NCBI GenBank assembly: GCA_947489525.1
Contig: CANLDW010000002.1
Location: 589,223-653,222 of the forward strand
Length of the DNA: 64,000 bases
Source of the DNA: an uncultured Psychrobacter sp.
GTDB taxonomy: Bacteria > Pseudomonadota > Gammaproteobacteria > Pseudomonadales > Moraxellaceae
Direction: 5' to 3'
Shown: positions 17,387 to 26,867 of the stretch, piece after piece
Numbering within the stretch: position 1 is the first letter of the stretch
How the letters are laid out: each line of letters opens with the position of its first letter
Position numbers and translations under genes: made by a program
Notes under the pieces: generated by a model
What the model was told of the DNA's origin: nothing
The model's database searches: none
Seen by the model: the letters and a program-made list of their open reading frames with translations, nothing else

Positions 17387-17995
17387 ATGAGCCATCGACC
17401 TCCTGCTGAGCTATTAAAGAGCGCCGAACGCTGGCGTGAAGATATTCACTTTGTGGATGACGTGCTGGGTAAGCCGTTTGCGTTTACGACCACATGGGGG
17501 ATTTTCTCGCCGCAAAAGCTCGATGATGGTAGCCTGATGCTGCTTGATTATGTGGACTTTCAAGCAGATGATGATTCAATCGATTTGGGCTGCGGCTATG
17601 GCGTGCTCGGAATGACGGCAGCGCGCGAGTGTCCGAACGGTCAGCATACTTTGATCGATAAGGACTTTATGGCGGTAGAGTATGCGCGGCGTAATTGTGA
17701 GAAAAACGGCTTGAGCAATGTCGATGTGCATTTGTCCAATGGCTTTAACCAAGTGGCAGCGGACAAAGACTTTAGCTTGGTGATGTCAAACTTGCCTGCC
17801 AAGGTTGGTAAAGAGCAGCACTATCTATACTTCCTTGATGCCTATGCGCGGATGCGTCCCGGTGGGCGTTTTTATGTGGTGACCATTAATGGCCTACGGC
17901 AGTTTATGAAGCGCTCGTTTACTGAGGTGTTTGGTAATAGTGACAAGGTCAAGCAAGGCAAAACGTATACGGTTACGATGGCGGTAAAAGAATAA
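17387..17995 (+). CDS. Class I methyltransferase, RsmC-like small-domain type
   Basis: Likely RNA guanine-N2 methyltransferase or relative (MTS domain). It shows TTWGIFSPQKLDDGSLMLLDYV, SAM motif I DLGCGYGVLGMTAA, motif II LIDKDFMAVEYARRNC and the NLPAK catalytic-loop variant (NPP is more usual), then RPGGRFYVVTINGLRQFMKR. At 202 residues it corresponds to only the catalytic half of RsmC (about 340 residues). Such short stand-alone versions are common in bacteria. Start at ATG 17387. Convergent with lptG. Confidence 0.85.
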   Translation: MSHRPPAELLKSAERWREDIHFVDDVLGKPFAFTTTWGIFSPQKLDDGSLMLLDYVDFQADDDSIDLGCGYGVLGMTAARECPNGQHTLIDKDFMAVEYARRNCEKNGLSNVDVHLSNGFNQVAADKDFSLVMSNLPAKVGKEQHYLYFLDAYARMRPGGRFYVVTINGLRQFMKRSFTEVFGNSDKVKQGKTYTVTMAVKE

Positions 17996-18057
17996 GCTTA
18001 TTTAGAGCATAAAAAACCTGCTGGATTTTTGTGCAATATAGCTATAGAGCCACATTG

Positions 18058-19251
18058 CTACATTTGGCGTTTTATTAAGTAAAAGCCAAGCAGCGCACTA
18101 CCAACAATAGGCAGTAATACCATAATAAAAGGCGAAAAGCCCGTCGCTAACGAGATAAAACCAACTAAGTCTTGGATGTAGCTAAATAATAAGCCAAACA
18201 TCAAGGCGACGACGATACGTAACCCCAAGCTGTGCGTGCGCAGTGAACCAAAAACAAAAGAGCAAGCAACAATGACCAATGACAAGATGGACAACGGCGA
18301 GAGCAGCTTTTGCCAAAAGGTCAGCTCGTGCAATAGTGAGCGCTGGTCTTGTCCACGCATAAACTGACGATGCGCGTACAGCTGGGTGAGCGATAGATCC
18401 TCAGCTTCCCGGGTCAAGAGGTAGACGGACTCAGGTGCGAAAGGCAAGCTTAGAGTGTCGGATATTGCGGTGTCTTGACTGCTATCAAAGCCTGTATTAA
18501 TGGTCAGCGTCGTCATGTTTTTTAGCTGCCACTCGTAGCGATACTTGGATGCAGCGTCAGTGGGGTTGATCGGAGTACGACCTGTATACTGTCCACCTTC
18601 GGCGACAACCGCTGTCTGTAAACGCCCATCATTATCTAAATGCCAGCGCTGAACCTTGCCGATATTGCCTTCTACATCCGCGTAATCAATGTAGAGAATA
18701 TCGCTCCCATCTGGCTGCGTCTCGCCTGCTGCATCGCTTTTTAAGCGCGGCTGCACGGTCCAATATCCCTCAACCGAGGTGATACGCTCTTGGATGTCAT
18801 CGTTATTAATATCTTGCGCTAGCTGATTGCTATACGGCAGTACAAACTGATTGATAACAAGCGCCAACAATACAAAGATAAGCGCTGGCTGCAGTACCCA
18901 GCCAACGATTCGATAGACGCTAACCCCTGAAGCACGCATCACTACCAGCTCGCTTTTGCTGGCTAGTAGTCCTAAACCAATGATGGCGCCAAGCAGTGCG
19001 CCTGTTGGCATAAACTGCTCTAAAAAGTAAGGCGAGCGATAAAAGATATACTTGAGCGCAGCGCCTATCGTATAGCTATCATCTATTGAGTCCAACTCGC
19101 TTAAGTAAGAGAACACCAGTTGTAGCGCCCACAGACCAAATACTGCTGAGATAATAGCCAATAGGGCATTTATCTTGACGTAGCGACTGAGTACCGAGAG
19201 CGACGTTACCTTACTTTGCCGTGTAGACGAGTTTGCTGAGGCGCGCATCAT
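18058..19251 (-). CDS. lptG: LPS export ABC transporter permease LptG
   Basis: Inner-membrane subunit of LptB2FG, which extracts lipopolysaccharide from the inner membrane and feeds the LptC-A-D bridge. It has three N-terminal helices (about 24-50, 78-98, 112-142), a periplasmic beta-jellyroll (about 165-300) and three C-terminal helices. Family motifs include MPTGALLGAIIGLGLLASKSELVVMRASGVSVYRI, which holds the coupling-helix region. Its ATG overlaps the end of lptF by 4 bp, implying translational coupling. The extended start region (MMRASANSSTRQSKVTS) is longer than common. Confidence 0.94.
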   Translation of the reverse strand: MMRASANSSTRQSKVTSLSVLSRYVKINALLAIISAVFGLWALQLVFSYLSELDSIDDSYTIGAALKYIFYRSPYFLEQFMPTGALLGAIIGLGLLASKSELVVMRASGVSVYRIVGWVLQPALIFVLLALVINQFVLPYSNQLAQDINNDDIQERITSVEGYWTVQPRLKSDAAGETQPDGSDILYIDYADVEGNIGKVQRWHLDNDGRLQTAVVAEGGQYTGRTPINPTDAASKYRYEWQLKNMTTLTINTGFDSSQDTAISDTLSLPFAPESVYLLTREAEDLSLTQLYAHRQFMRGQDQRSLLHELTFWQKLLSPLSILSLVIVACSFVFGSLRTHSLGLRIVVALMFGLLFSYIQDLVGFISLATGFSPFIMVLLPIVGSALLGFYLIKRQM

Positions 19252-20516
19252 AGCTGCCCTCCATCTACGCTTGAGGAGATACTGTTGTTCTGCGCCTGTT
19301 TACCATCTAACCGAAAGCGCAGCCGATGCTGCAAACGGCTGGCCCAATTGAGATACAGCGCTAACATCATAAACCCAACGATTAACCAAGCATAGGACCA
19401 GACGCTAACGCTGCCTTTTGCCACGGCGTTCTTTAAAGAGATAATACCAAGCGCGCAGCTCACAAATAGCAGTATCGCTGGAAACAAACGCAGCCAGCGC
19501 CCTTGACGCGGGCGTACTTGTGCCAGTGGTACGGCGAGCATAGGCGCAATAATCATCAGCCAAGGCAGCGCAAAGCGGTAGCCCACCTCGCCTTGAGCAG
19601 CGCGTATCGTCTCCATACTCGCACCCGGCACATTGCCGCTAGCTATTTGCCACAGCGGCGTGATCGCTTGCGTTTCTATATTATGTTCTGTGACGGTTGC
19701 GTTTGAGGATTCGAGCAGAGTAATGCGGTAGCGATCAAAGCTGACTTGATTGTATTTGAGACTATTAGCACCGACCTCATAGCGACGACCTTGGAATAAG
19801 TCCAATTGCGTGATGCCACTGTCACCGGTGTCTACTTGCTCAGCGCGTCTAGCAAGGGTGATAGTGTCTTTACTCACCGCTGAGCGCGTATCCACTATTG
19901 ACTTAGGAATATCTGGCATGTTCAGTGAATCAGCAGTGTCATCTTGAGCCATTGTGTCATCTGTATCATCAGGTTCAGTTTGAATCAAGATGACATCTTG
20001 TAGCTGCGTTTTATCATCGCTTAAACTACCGACATATAAGTTATAGTTACCGCTGCTAATAAACTCATTAGGACGAATCAGATCAAAAGCACTACTCAAA
20101 GCTTGCTGCTGCCAGATGCTCTCTGACGAGCGCACTCCCCACGGCTTACCCACAATAGACAATCCTGCTTCACATATAAAAAACACGATAATCAGAGGAA
20201 TCATCAGCCGAGCTAGCCTGCCACGCGAGACGCCGCTAGCGTTCAATACGGCCATCTCTTGATCGACGTAGAGCCTACCAAATACCAGCATCAAGGCGAT
20301 AAAAAACGCTAACGGCAAGATAAGCTCTAAAAAGTACGGTAAGTTATAACCGATAATCGTAAACAACAAGCTGATATCAAGATTGCCTTCTGCTGCAATT
20401 CCGAAATAGCGTATCAAACGTCCGCCTAACATCATCACGACCAAAAACCCCAAAACCAAAGCGGTCGTTGAGGCAACTTGTTGGGTCATATAGCGACGTA
20501 ATATCACAATAAACAC
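19248..20516 (-). CDS. lptF: LPS export ABC transporter permease LptF
   Basis: Partner permease of LptG in the LptB2FGC exporter. The 422-residue protein starts with MFIVILRRYMTQQVASTTALVLG and has the coupling segment LVFGRLYVDQEMAVLNASGVSRGRL. A periplasmic domain (about 130-330) follows, then three C-terminal helices including LPWLMIIAPMLAVPLAQVRPRQGR. The periplasmic part has an acidic Asp/Thr-rich insert (TEPDDTDDTMAQDDTADS, about residues 180-197) not seen in enteric LptF. It is transcribed away from pepA, the usual divergent layout, but here an isochorismatase-family gene is interposed. Confidence 0.94.
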   Translation of the reverse strand: MFIVILRRYMTQQVASTTALVLGFLVVMMLGGRLIRYFGIAAEGNLDISLLFTIIGYNLPYFLELILPLAFFIALMLVFGRLYVDQEMAVLNASGVSRGRLARLMIPLIIVFFICEAGLSIVGKPWGVRSSESIWQQQALSSAFDLIRPNEFISSGNYNLYVGSLSDDKTQLQDVILIQTEPDDTDDTMAQDDTADSLNMPDIPKSIVDTRSAVSKDTITLARRAEQVDTGDSGITQLDLFQGRRYEVGANSLKYNQVSFDRYRITLLESSNATVTEHNIETQAITPLWQIASGNVPGASMETIRAAQGEVGYRFALPWLMIIAPMLAVPLAQVRPRQGRWLRLFPAILLFVSCALGIISLKNAVAKGSVSVWSYAWLIVGFMMLALYLNWASRLQHRLRFRLDGKQAQNNSISSSVDGGQL

Positions 20517-21059
20517 TCTTGATAATTGATAATTACCTTTACTAGGAGTACAGGTACGAGGTTGTAGGCAAAGTCGGTGTTATGATTTATAGTCACCTGA
20601 CAGTTTAGTTTGTAGTTTGGTGTGCTTACGACGTTTACTAAGTATATATAGTTAAGTAATCATAAACGAGCTTTAACGACTCATAAGCCAAAACGTATAA
20701 GTATTGGTTATACAAATAGCTGCTAATGCTAGCATAGTTTGTAAAGGATGGCTGTTTAATGTGCAGTAAATAACCACTCTGCCTGATAAGCGGCCTTATT
20801 ATACTAACTTATTGTTGAGGGCAAAGAAGAATATAATGTATAAGATCGTGTTTGATTGATTCAATATAGAAGCCCTTTATAAAGGCTTTGTTTGTGCTTC
20901 GTATCCTACCTGCAATATCACTGGCAATCCTTGCTAGAATCTACTAATTAAGATCGCAATTCTAAAAGGTTTTCATCAGCTCTTATTGAGCAGTCTAACT
21001 ACTTGGTTTAGCTCCTTAACTTTTAATAATAAAAAACTTATCTCACAACGGAGAACACT
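20517..21059. other. Intergenic region between lptF and isochorismatase-family gene
   Basis: About 540 bp, AT-rich, between divergent genes. Near 20870-20888 there is a bulged hairpin (AGCC-CTTTATAAAG-GCT) followed by a short T-rich stretch. It resembles a weak terminator but has no plus-strand gene upstream. An ATG with CGGAGAA ribosome binding site opens the next gene at 21060. No other structure seen. Confidence 0.45.
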
Positions 21060-21692
21060 ATGTCTAATAACACATCATCTAATAGCAACGCTGCCCCTGC
21101 AACCTTACTTGAGCTTGCTGGTGGTCAATACAGTGAAGTGAAATGGTCAAACTGCGCGATCGTCTTTATTGATTTTCAAAACGAGTACGTCGATGGTGCG
21201 ATGCCGTTAGGTGAGCCTGGTGCTAAAGCAACCAAAAATGCGCGCTTAATACTAGACCAAGCCCGTAAAGACAATCGACCTATCTTCCATATTGCCCATC
21301 ATGGCGAGAAAAACGATGGTGTGTTTGATCCGTCAACCAAGAATGTCGATATCGTTGAGAGCTTGCAGCCGATAGATGGCGAAAAAGTCATTACCAAAAA
21401 ACACCCCAATGCCTTTTATAATACCTCGCTACAAGCGGACCTTGAATCGACGGCAGCCAAACAAGTCCTCTTTGTAGGGTTTATGAGTCACATGTGCGTC
21501 AGCTCAAGTGTGCGCGCTGCGTTTGATCTGGGCTTTGAGTGTGTGGTTGCGCGCGATGCCTGTGCCACTCGCGCTTTGCCTGATCCGCAGGGCAATACCA
21601 TCAGCGCAGATACCATGCACAACACCGCTATGGCAGCCATTCACGATAGGTTTACCGCTTTAATCACTACTGATAAGCTGCTGAATAACTAA
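21060..21692 (+). CDS. Isochorismatase-family cysteine hydrolase
   Basis: Alpha/beta hydrolase of the isochorismatase/nicotinamidase superfamily. The catalytic triad is recognisable: Asp in FIDFQNEYVDG, Lys in VITKKHPNAFYNT, and Cys in GFMSHMCVSSSVRAAFDLGFE preceded by the cis-peptide region. The remainder, ARDACATRALPDPQGNTISADTMHNTAMAAI, fits the family. Metal-binding residues of true nicotinamidases are not evident, so an amide or isochorismatase-like substrate is possible and the substrate is unknown. Length 210 aa. It has its own GGAG ribosome binding site and lies between lptF and pepA, an unusual insertion. Confidence 0.87.
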   Translation: MSNNTSSNSNAAPATLLELAGGQYSEVKWSNCAIVFIDFQNEYVDGAMPLGEPGAKATKNARLILDQARKDNRPIFHIAHHGEKNDGVFDPSTKNVDIVESLQPIDGEKVITKKHPNAFYNTSLQADLESTAAKQVLFVGFMSHMCVSSSVRAAFDLGFECVVARDACATRALPDPQGNTISADTMHNTAMAAIHDRFTALITTDKLLNN

Positions 21693-21714
21693 TAAAAACC
21701 GTATACCGCTATTC

Positions 21715-21782
21715 GTTGTAGGGGCAGATGAGTGACAGACGCTTGCGCGCCCTTACGCAGGGGTACTGCGCCACCCTACAAC
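21715..21782. repeat. Inverted-repeat-bounded 68-bp element
   Basis: GTTGTAGGG at 21715-21723 and CCCTACAAC at 21774-21782 are perfect 9-bp inverted ends. The inside is GC-rich (CGCGCCCTTACGCAGGGG, then CTGCGCC) and can pair further. It lies between the isochorismatase-family gene and pepA, near the site where a plus-strand terminator would be expected. It could be a MITE remnant, a REP-like hairpin or a terminator. Confidence 0.55.
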
Positions 21783-21922
21783 GGTATGCTACACTACTAG
21801 CGTTAAAACTCTCCCTACGGCAAGCCTGTATGAGACAAAAGCCTATATGTGATAGAAGTATCTTTAAGATAAGGTATAACCTTTAAAATATACTCTACAA
21901 ACTTAAATAAGGATAATAATAT

Positions 21923-23566
21923 ATGAATATTAAACTGACCCAACACCTACCTAAAACGCACACTCAAAAAATACTAAAAAAAGAAGCTAAGGATAAAGAC
22001 TCCAGCTGTCTGGTGGTACTGGTCGATAAAGACAAAAACATACTAGCACCAGCGGCGCTGAGCACTTATCAAGAACGTATCGAGCAACTCATCGATGTCT
22101 CCCACTTCAACGGTGGCGTTGGCGAAACAGTGGCAGACTATGCGCTAGCAGGGGATAAAAAGACTACTAAACAAAACCCACTACAGCTCCTACTGGTTGG
22201 GGTTGGTGCAGCGAATAAACTAAGTAACAGCACCTTGCAAAAAGTCGCTAAGACAATCTATAACAGTACACAAAAACGCGTTGCCTCTATCACTATCGCT
22301 TTGGACGATGATTTAGATGAAACGCAGTTTGGTCAACTTGTCCTAAACCTACTCGCTGCAACCTACCGCTTTGATAAGTACAAGTCTGAGCAAAAAACGC
22401 CAGTGCTTACCGATATCTACCTCCTTGCTGATAAGTCCCTACAATCTGCTTTAGATTTTGCTCAGTCTGTATTCGCAGGTCAAAGCCTAACTCGCGATGT
22501 GGCGAATGAACCAGGTAATATTTGCTTCCCAGGCTTTATGGCAGAACAAGCCGAAGCACTTGGCAAAGCGCATTCAGACGTCTTAAAAGTGACGGTACTG
22601 GGCGAAAAAGAAATGGCTGCGCTTGGCATGAACTGCTTTTTAGCCGTAGCAAAGGGCTCAGTACGCGAAGGTAAGCTGGTCATCATGGAGTATCAAGGTA
22701 AGTCAAAATTTAGTGCCAGCAGTACCGCTCCGATGGTCAGTAGCGCCAAAGTCAGCGAGAGCTTAAAAGCCTTGACTGATAAGCTGCCTGCTAAAAAATC
22801 AGCTAAAAATGATAGTGAGCAAAAACGAGCAAAAGCCAATCCTGATGCGCCTATTGCCCTCGTCGGTAAAGGCATTACCTTTGATTCAGGTGGTATCTCT
22901 ATCAAGCCCGGTGCTGCGATGGATGAGATGAAGTTTGATATGGGCGGCGCCGCTGCCGTACTGGGTACAGTAAAAGCCTTGTGTGAGTCGCGTTTGCCTA
23001 TCAACGTTGTAGCGACGCTTGCTTGCGCAGAAAACATGCCATCAGGAGAAGCGACGCGTCCGGGCGATATCGTCAAAGCGATGAACGGCAAATCAGTTGA
23101 GATCTTAAATACTGATGCTGAGGGTCGTTTGGTACTAGCAGATACGCTTTGCTACGTACAACGCTATCAACCAAAAGCCATCATCGATGTCGCAACGCTA
23201 ACTGGGGCTTGTGTAATCGCCTTAGGTCACGTACGTTCAGCAGTGTTTAGTAATGATGAAGACGTGCTGTTTGAGCTTGAAAATGCCAGCATGCAATCAG
23301 GCGATCTAATCTGGCACATGCCAATGGATGATGAGTATCAGTCGCAGCTTGACTCTCCTATCGCTGATATGCAAAATATCGGCGGGCGCGCTGCCGGAGC
23401 CGTGACTGCTGCTTGCTTTTTATCGCGCTTCGTTGAAGAGGGTCAGGCATGGGCGCATTTAGACATCGCCGGTACGGCATGGAACTCGGGTAAAGAAAAA
23501 GCGGCGACAGGTCGTCCCGTTCCGCTATTTATGCAGTACTTAAAAAACTGCGTCACATCAGCGTAG
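21923..23566 (+). CDS. pepA: Leucyl aminopeptidase (M17 family) PepA
   Basis: Hexameric two-metal cytosolic aminopeptidase; PepA of E. coli also binds DNA at Xer sites and carAB. The C-terminal catalytic domain keeps every metal and active-site motif: VGKGITFDSGGISIKP, DEMKFDMGGAAAVLGT, NTDAEGRLVLADTL and LTGACVIALGHVRSAV. Between MEYQGK (about residue 260) and VGKGITFDSGG (about 313) there is a Lys/Ser/Ala-rich insertion of about 45 residues absent from the E. coli enzyme. It lies at the domain junction. AAGGA ribosome binding site upstream; holC follows 6 bp after the stop. Confidence 0.95.
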   Translation: MNIKLTQHLPKTHTQKILKKEAKDKDSSCLVVLVDKDKNILAPAALSTYQERIEQLIDVSHFNGGVGETVADYALAGDKKTTKQNPLQLLLVGVGAANKLSNSTLQKVAKTIYNSTQKRVASITIALDDDLDETQFGQLVLNLLAATYRFDKYKSEQKTPVLTDIYLLADKSLQSALDFAQSVFAGQSLTRDVANEPGNICFPGFMAEQAEALGKAHSDVLKVTVLGEKEMAALGMNCFLAVAKGSVREGKLVIMEYQGKSKFSASSTAPMVSSAKVSESLKALTDKLPAKKSAKNDSEQKRAKANPDAPIALVGKGITFDSGGISIKPGAAMDEMKFDMGGAAAVLGTVKALCESRLPINVVATLACAENMPSGEATRPGDIVKAMNGKSVEILNTDAEGRLVLADTLCYVQRYQPKAIIDVATLTGACVIALGHVRSAVFSNDEDVLFELENASMQSGDLIWHMPMDDEYQSQLDSPIADMQNIGGRAAGAVTAACFLSRFVEEGQAWAHLDIAGTAWNSGKEKAATGRPVPLFMQYLKNCVTSA

Positions 23567-23572
23567 TGTCCT

Positions 23573-24034
23573 ATGCAAAATGTGCAAAACGTTAGCTTTT
23601 ATGTGCTAAGCGAGAATAAAGCCCAAGATCTCTTGGGCTTTATTTGTCAGCTGACACAAACCGCGCTTAACAAAGGCGCCCAACCACTCCTTATTCTTAC
23701 AACAGATGATACACTGCTAGATGCTCTTGATGAGGCACTATGGACTTTTGAGCCAGCAAGCTTTATTCCGCATCAACGCTTAGAGAGTAGTGAGACGTCG
23801 ACTACGAATAATGCGCCTGTACTACTAGGCTCTTATTTACCAGACGCTTTTACAGGTATGGTTGTCAATACCACATTGCATCCTGTTCATGACTTTGTAG
23901 CCGCGCACGCTCAGGTAACTTTGACGCGTGTACTTGAGATTATCAAGCCTGATGAGGTCAGCGTGCAGGCAGGTCGTACTAAGTACAAGCACTATAAACA
24001 ATTAGGCTTTGAGCTGACGCACTTTAAAGTGTAG
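23573..24034 (+). CDS. holC: DNA polymerase III subunit chi
   Basis: Chi links the clamp loader to SSB at the replication fork through the psi-chi heterodimer. The 153-residue protein shows the family outline: VSFYVLSENKAQDLLGFICQLTQTALNKG, LLILTTDDTLLDALDEALWTFEPASFIPHQRL (usually F.PH in HolC), PVLLGSYLP and the C-terminal RTKYKHYKQLGFELTHFKV. It follows pepA by 6 bp, the classic pepA-holC arrangement, so co-transcription is expected. valS, usually next, is not here; sstT follows instead. Confidence 0.92.
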   Translation: MQNVQNVSFYVLSENKAQDLLGFICQLTQTALNKGAQPLLILTTDDTLLDALDEALWTFEPASFIPHQRLESSETSTTNNAPVLLGSYLPDAFTGMVVNTTLHPVHDFVAAHAQVTLTRVLEIIKPDEVSVQAGRTKYKHYKQLGFELTHFKV

Positions 24035-24101
24035 CCAAACTCAGCAACACGTTTTATTTATCAATTATCTACTGTTTTAACTTTATATTAGGAAGATACA
24101 G

Positions 24102-25310
24102 ATGCGCTCACTCATTGACATGTATCAGCGAATAGGACTTGTGCCTTTAATCATCATTGGACTGATACTCGGAATACTTATCGGCTGGTTACTGCCCAGT
24201 TTTGGTATTGCTTTGGGCTTATTGGGGACGTTGTTCGTTGGCGCGCTAAAAGCAGTCGCACCAGTACTGGTGTTTATATTGGTAGTAGCGGCAATTAGTC
24301 AGCATCGTAGTAGCGACGGTGAGGTTTATATCAAACCTGTCCTAGTCCTGTACATTTTTGGCACCTTGTTAGCAGCACTGACAGCAGTTGGGGCGAGCTT
24401 CTTATTTCCAACGGAACTGGTATTGGTCAGCGGCGAGGCAGTAGAACAGATACCACCTGCTGATCTAAAAGAAGTCCTAAACAATCTATTGATGAGTCTA
24501 GTAGCCAACCCTGTCAACGCCATTGCCAATGCTAACTATACAGGTATATTGGCGTGGGCGATCATCATCGGTTTTGCTCTGCGTCAAGCTAGTGAGGCGA
24601 CACGTACCGCTATCACTGATTTTTCTGATGCTATTACTCGGGTAGTTAAGTGGATCATTGCTTTAGCGCCTATTGGTATCTTAGGTCTAGTGGCAAACAC
24701 CGTTGCCGAAACTGGTTTTGGGGTACTATTGGGCTACGCACGCATTCTTATGATTTTGATTGGGTGTATGCTGTTTATCGCATTGATTGCCAATCCACTC
24801 CTAGTATTTATAAAAACAGGCAAAAACCCTTACCCGCTTGTTTTTACCTGCTTGCGTGAGTCGGGTATTACTGCCTTTTTTACGCGCAGCTCAGCGGCCA
24901 ATATTCCTATTAATATGAGTCTTGCTGAACGATTAGGTCTCAATAAGCAGACTTACTCAGTTACTATTCCACTAGGGGCTACTATCAATATGGCAGGCGC
25001 GGCCATTACCATCAACGTTTTAACTTTAGCCGCTGCCAACACTTTAGGTATTGAGGTTAGCTTTGCTTCAGCACTGCTGCTCAGCTTGGTCGCAACCATT
25101 AGCGCGTGCGGTGCATCAGGGGTACCCGGTGGCTCACTACTGCTGATTCCGCTTGCTGCCAGTTTATTTAGTATTCCAAATGATATCGCCATTCAAGTCG
25201 TCGCTATTGGCTTTATTATCAGCGTGCTACAAGACTCTGCCGAAACCGCGCTTAACTCGTCAACAGACGTATTGTTTACTGCTGCGGCAGATCCAAAATA
25301 TGCGCGTTAA
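24102..25310 (+). CDS. sstT: Serine/threonine:Na+ symporter SstT
   Basis: Sodium-coupled uptake of serine and threonine, of the dicarboxylate/amino acid:cation symporter (DAACS) family. The 402-residue protein begins with the SstT-typical [26 protein letters not shown]. It has about eight hydrophobic segments. Diagnostic family motifs are [20 protein letters not shown] (serine-rich hairpin), [17 protein letters not shown] and [19 protein letters not shown]. Good TAGGAAG ribosome binding site. A strong intrinsic terminator lies just downstream (25336-25364). Confidence 0.94.
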   Translation: MRSLIDMYQRIGLVPLIIIGLILGILIGWLLPSFGIALGLLGTLFVGALKAVAPVLVFILVVAAISQHRSSDGEVYIKPVLVLYIFGTLLAALTAVGASFLFPTELVLVSGEAVEQIPPADLKEVLNNLLMSLVANPVNAIANANYTGILAWAIIIGFALRQASEATRTAITDFSDAITRVVKWIIALAPIGILGLVANTVAETGFGVLLGYARILMILIGCMLFIALIANPLLVFIKTGKNPYPLVFTCLRESGITAFFTRSSAANIPINMSLAERLGLNKQTYSVTIPLGATINMAGAAITINVLTLAAANTLGIEVSFASALLLSLVATISACGASGVPGGSLLLIPLAASLFSIPNDIAIQVVAIGFIISVLQDSAETALNSSTDVLFTAAADPKYAR

Positions 25311-25335
25311 GTTTTTATCGTTTCCCGTATATACC

Positions 25336-25364
25336 AAAAAAGAGCATATTCATGCTCTTTTTTT
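25336..25364 (+). terminator. Intrinsic terminator after sstT
   Basis: AAAAAGAGCAT-ATTC-ATGCTCTTTTTTT: perfect stem with a 4-nt loop and a long T run. The flanking A run lets it serve the convergent cbpA-cbpM transcript as well. Confidence 0.9.
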
Positions 25365-25421
25365 GTGGTGCTTTGATTAAGTATTGAGCTTTCAGTCACA
25401 AGCTTTCAGTATTAAATAAGC

Positions 25422-25745
25422 TTATTTCAGATGACTAATATCCACCTCAATGATGGGCGCTGCATTGTCCATTTGCCGCTTTAGCTGGCGCAGTTGTTCG
25501 AGCTCATCCAATAGCTCTAAGATTAAGCCAATAGCCGGTACGCTGGCATCAAAGTCGCGGCTTAAGCGTGATGCTCGGCGCACGGTCGTGAGCTGATAAC
25601 CACTAAACTGCTGCTGCTCTGGAACATCGTATTCAATAATGTTTTCGTCTATCAGCGCCATAACCCAATGTGGCTCTTGACCACAGGCGGCTACTAGCTC
25701 ATCAAAACTCATAATTAGATCGGTTAATTCAGTTGAGTGTTTCAT
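25422..25745 (-). CDS. cbpM: Chaperone modulator CbpM-like protein
   Basis: CbpM-type proteins bind the J domain of CbpA and restrain its co-chaperone activity. The 107-residue protein has a MerR-like helix-turn-helix outline: SFDELVAACGQEPHWVMALIDENIIEYDV, QFSGYQLTTVRRASRLSRDFDASVPAIGLILELLDELEQLRQLKRQM, with a C-terminal coiled-coil helix. It lies downstream of cbpA on the same strand (about 110 bp gap), the usual cbpA-cbpM order. Sequence identity to enteric CbpM looks low; the assignment leans on context and fold pattern. Confidence 0.82.
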   Translation of the reverse strand: MKHSTELTDLIMSFDELVAACGQEPHWVMALIDENIIEYDVPEQQQFSGYQLTTVRRASRLSRDFDASVPAIGLILELLDELEQLRQLKRQMDNAAPIIEVDISHLK

Positions 25746-25853
25746 CGTTACTATCCTCTTTGCTCATTGAGCGTATCCATATTCTAACGTTTAGCTACAT
25801 TGCTTTAACTATCGCTCTTATTGTAAAAAGGCGTCTGCGTTATCGCCCAAACG

Positions 25854-26867
25854 TTAGCGCTCGATTGTCACGGTGCCAAAGGCTTGTTTTAGCTGCTCAT
25901 AAGCTTGCACGGCCTCGTCGGTACTGATTTTTGGATTAACAATATTTAAGGTCAAGTACAGATCACCTGCTTGTTTGGCAGGGATGCCTTTACCCTTTAG
26001 TCGCAAGTTGCTGCCAGATTTGCTGTTCTTAGGTATAGTCACGCCAAGCGTTCCAGCAGGCGTTGTGACATTAATCTTCTCACCTAACGCCGCCTCCCAC
26101 GGGGCGATATTTACTGTTTGATAGACATCAGCGCCTTCTAAGCGGATGCGATCACTGTGAGTGATTTTTACCTTTAAAAATAGATCACCGTTTTTGCCGC
26201 CGCCTATACCAGCAGCGCCTTGACCGGCTAAGCGAATCTGCTTGCCATCGGTAATGCCTTTTGGAATCTTTATTTTTAGAGTCTTATTATCGTAGCTGAC
26301 ACTACCGTTGGGCTGACGGACAGGGACATTGAGCTTAATACTGTAATCGTCACCGCTGTAAACGGATGCCAGATCGACGTTGATCTCCGCATGCTGATCT
26401 TGACCTTTACTCTCTGATGACCCAAAGCCACCGCTAAACTGATCAAAGCCGCCTTGACGCCCGCTACCTTGGCCACGCGCGCCGCGACCAAATGCCGAAA
26501 AGATATCATCGAAGCGAAAGCCACCACCACCAAAAGCTTCACCTTCGCCAAACTGATCCTTAATATCTTCCCAGCGAAAGCCGCCCTGAGCGCCGCCTTG
26601 ACCACCAAAACCTGCACCACCAAATCCGCCTGCCCCGCCTTGATTAGCAAATGGATTATTCAGCATAGCATCGTACTCAGCACGCTTGTCTTTGTCTCTG
26701 AGCGTCTCATACGCGTTGTTGATCTCGGCAATCTTATTATCCGCGTCAGCATCGTCACTGACGTCCGGATGGTACTGGCGTACTAGTTTACGGTACTTTT
26801 TTTTGATTTCAGCGTCTGAGGCGTCTTTACTGACCCCAAGAATGTCGTAATAGTTTTTTTCTGCCAT
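25854..26867 (-). CDS. cbpA: Curved DNA-binding protein / DnaJ-class co-chaperone CbpA
   Basis: Class II J-domain protein that stimulates DnaK and in E. coli binds curved DNA in stationary phase. The J domain (residues 5-70) has the essential HPD (QYHPDVSDD). A long Gly/Phe-rich linker with repeated GGAGGFGGAG motifs spans about 72-150. The two substrate-binding beta domains follow without the cysteine zinc fingers of DnaJ, which separates it from the true dnaJ at 43968-45098. Length 337 aa, a little longer than E. coli CbpA because of the linker. Confidence 0.93.
   Translation of the reverse strand: MAEKNYYDILGVSKDASDAEIKKKYRKLVRQYHPDVSDDADADNKIAEINNAYETLRDKDKRAEYDAMLNNPFANQGGAGGFGGAGFGGQGGAQGGFRWEDIKDQFGEGEAFGGGGFRFDDIFSAFGRGARGQGSGRQGGFDQFSGGFGSSESKGQDQHAEINVDLASVYSGDDYSIKLNVPVRQPNGSVSYDNKTLKIKIPKGITDGKQIRLAGQGAAGIGGGKNGDLFLKVKITHSDRIRLEGADVYQTVNIAPWEAALGEKINVTTPAGTLGVTIPKNSKSGSNLRLKGKGIPAKQAGDLYLTLNIVNPKISTDEAVQAYEQLKQAFGTVTIER

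Noticed and set aside
18008..18030. AAAAACC-TGCT-GGATTTTT between the RsmC-like gene and lptG as a terminator
   Set aside because: The stem has a mismatch and only a few pairs; too weak to report.
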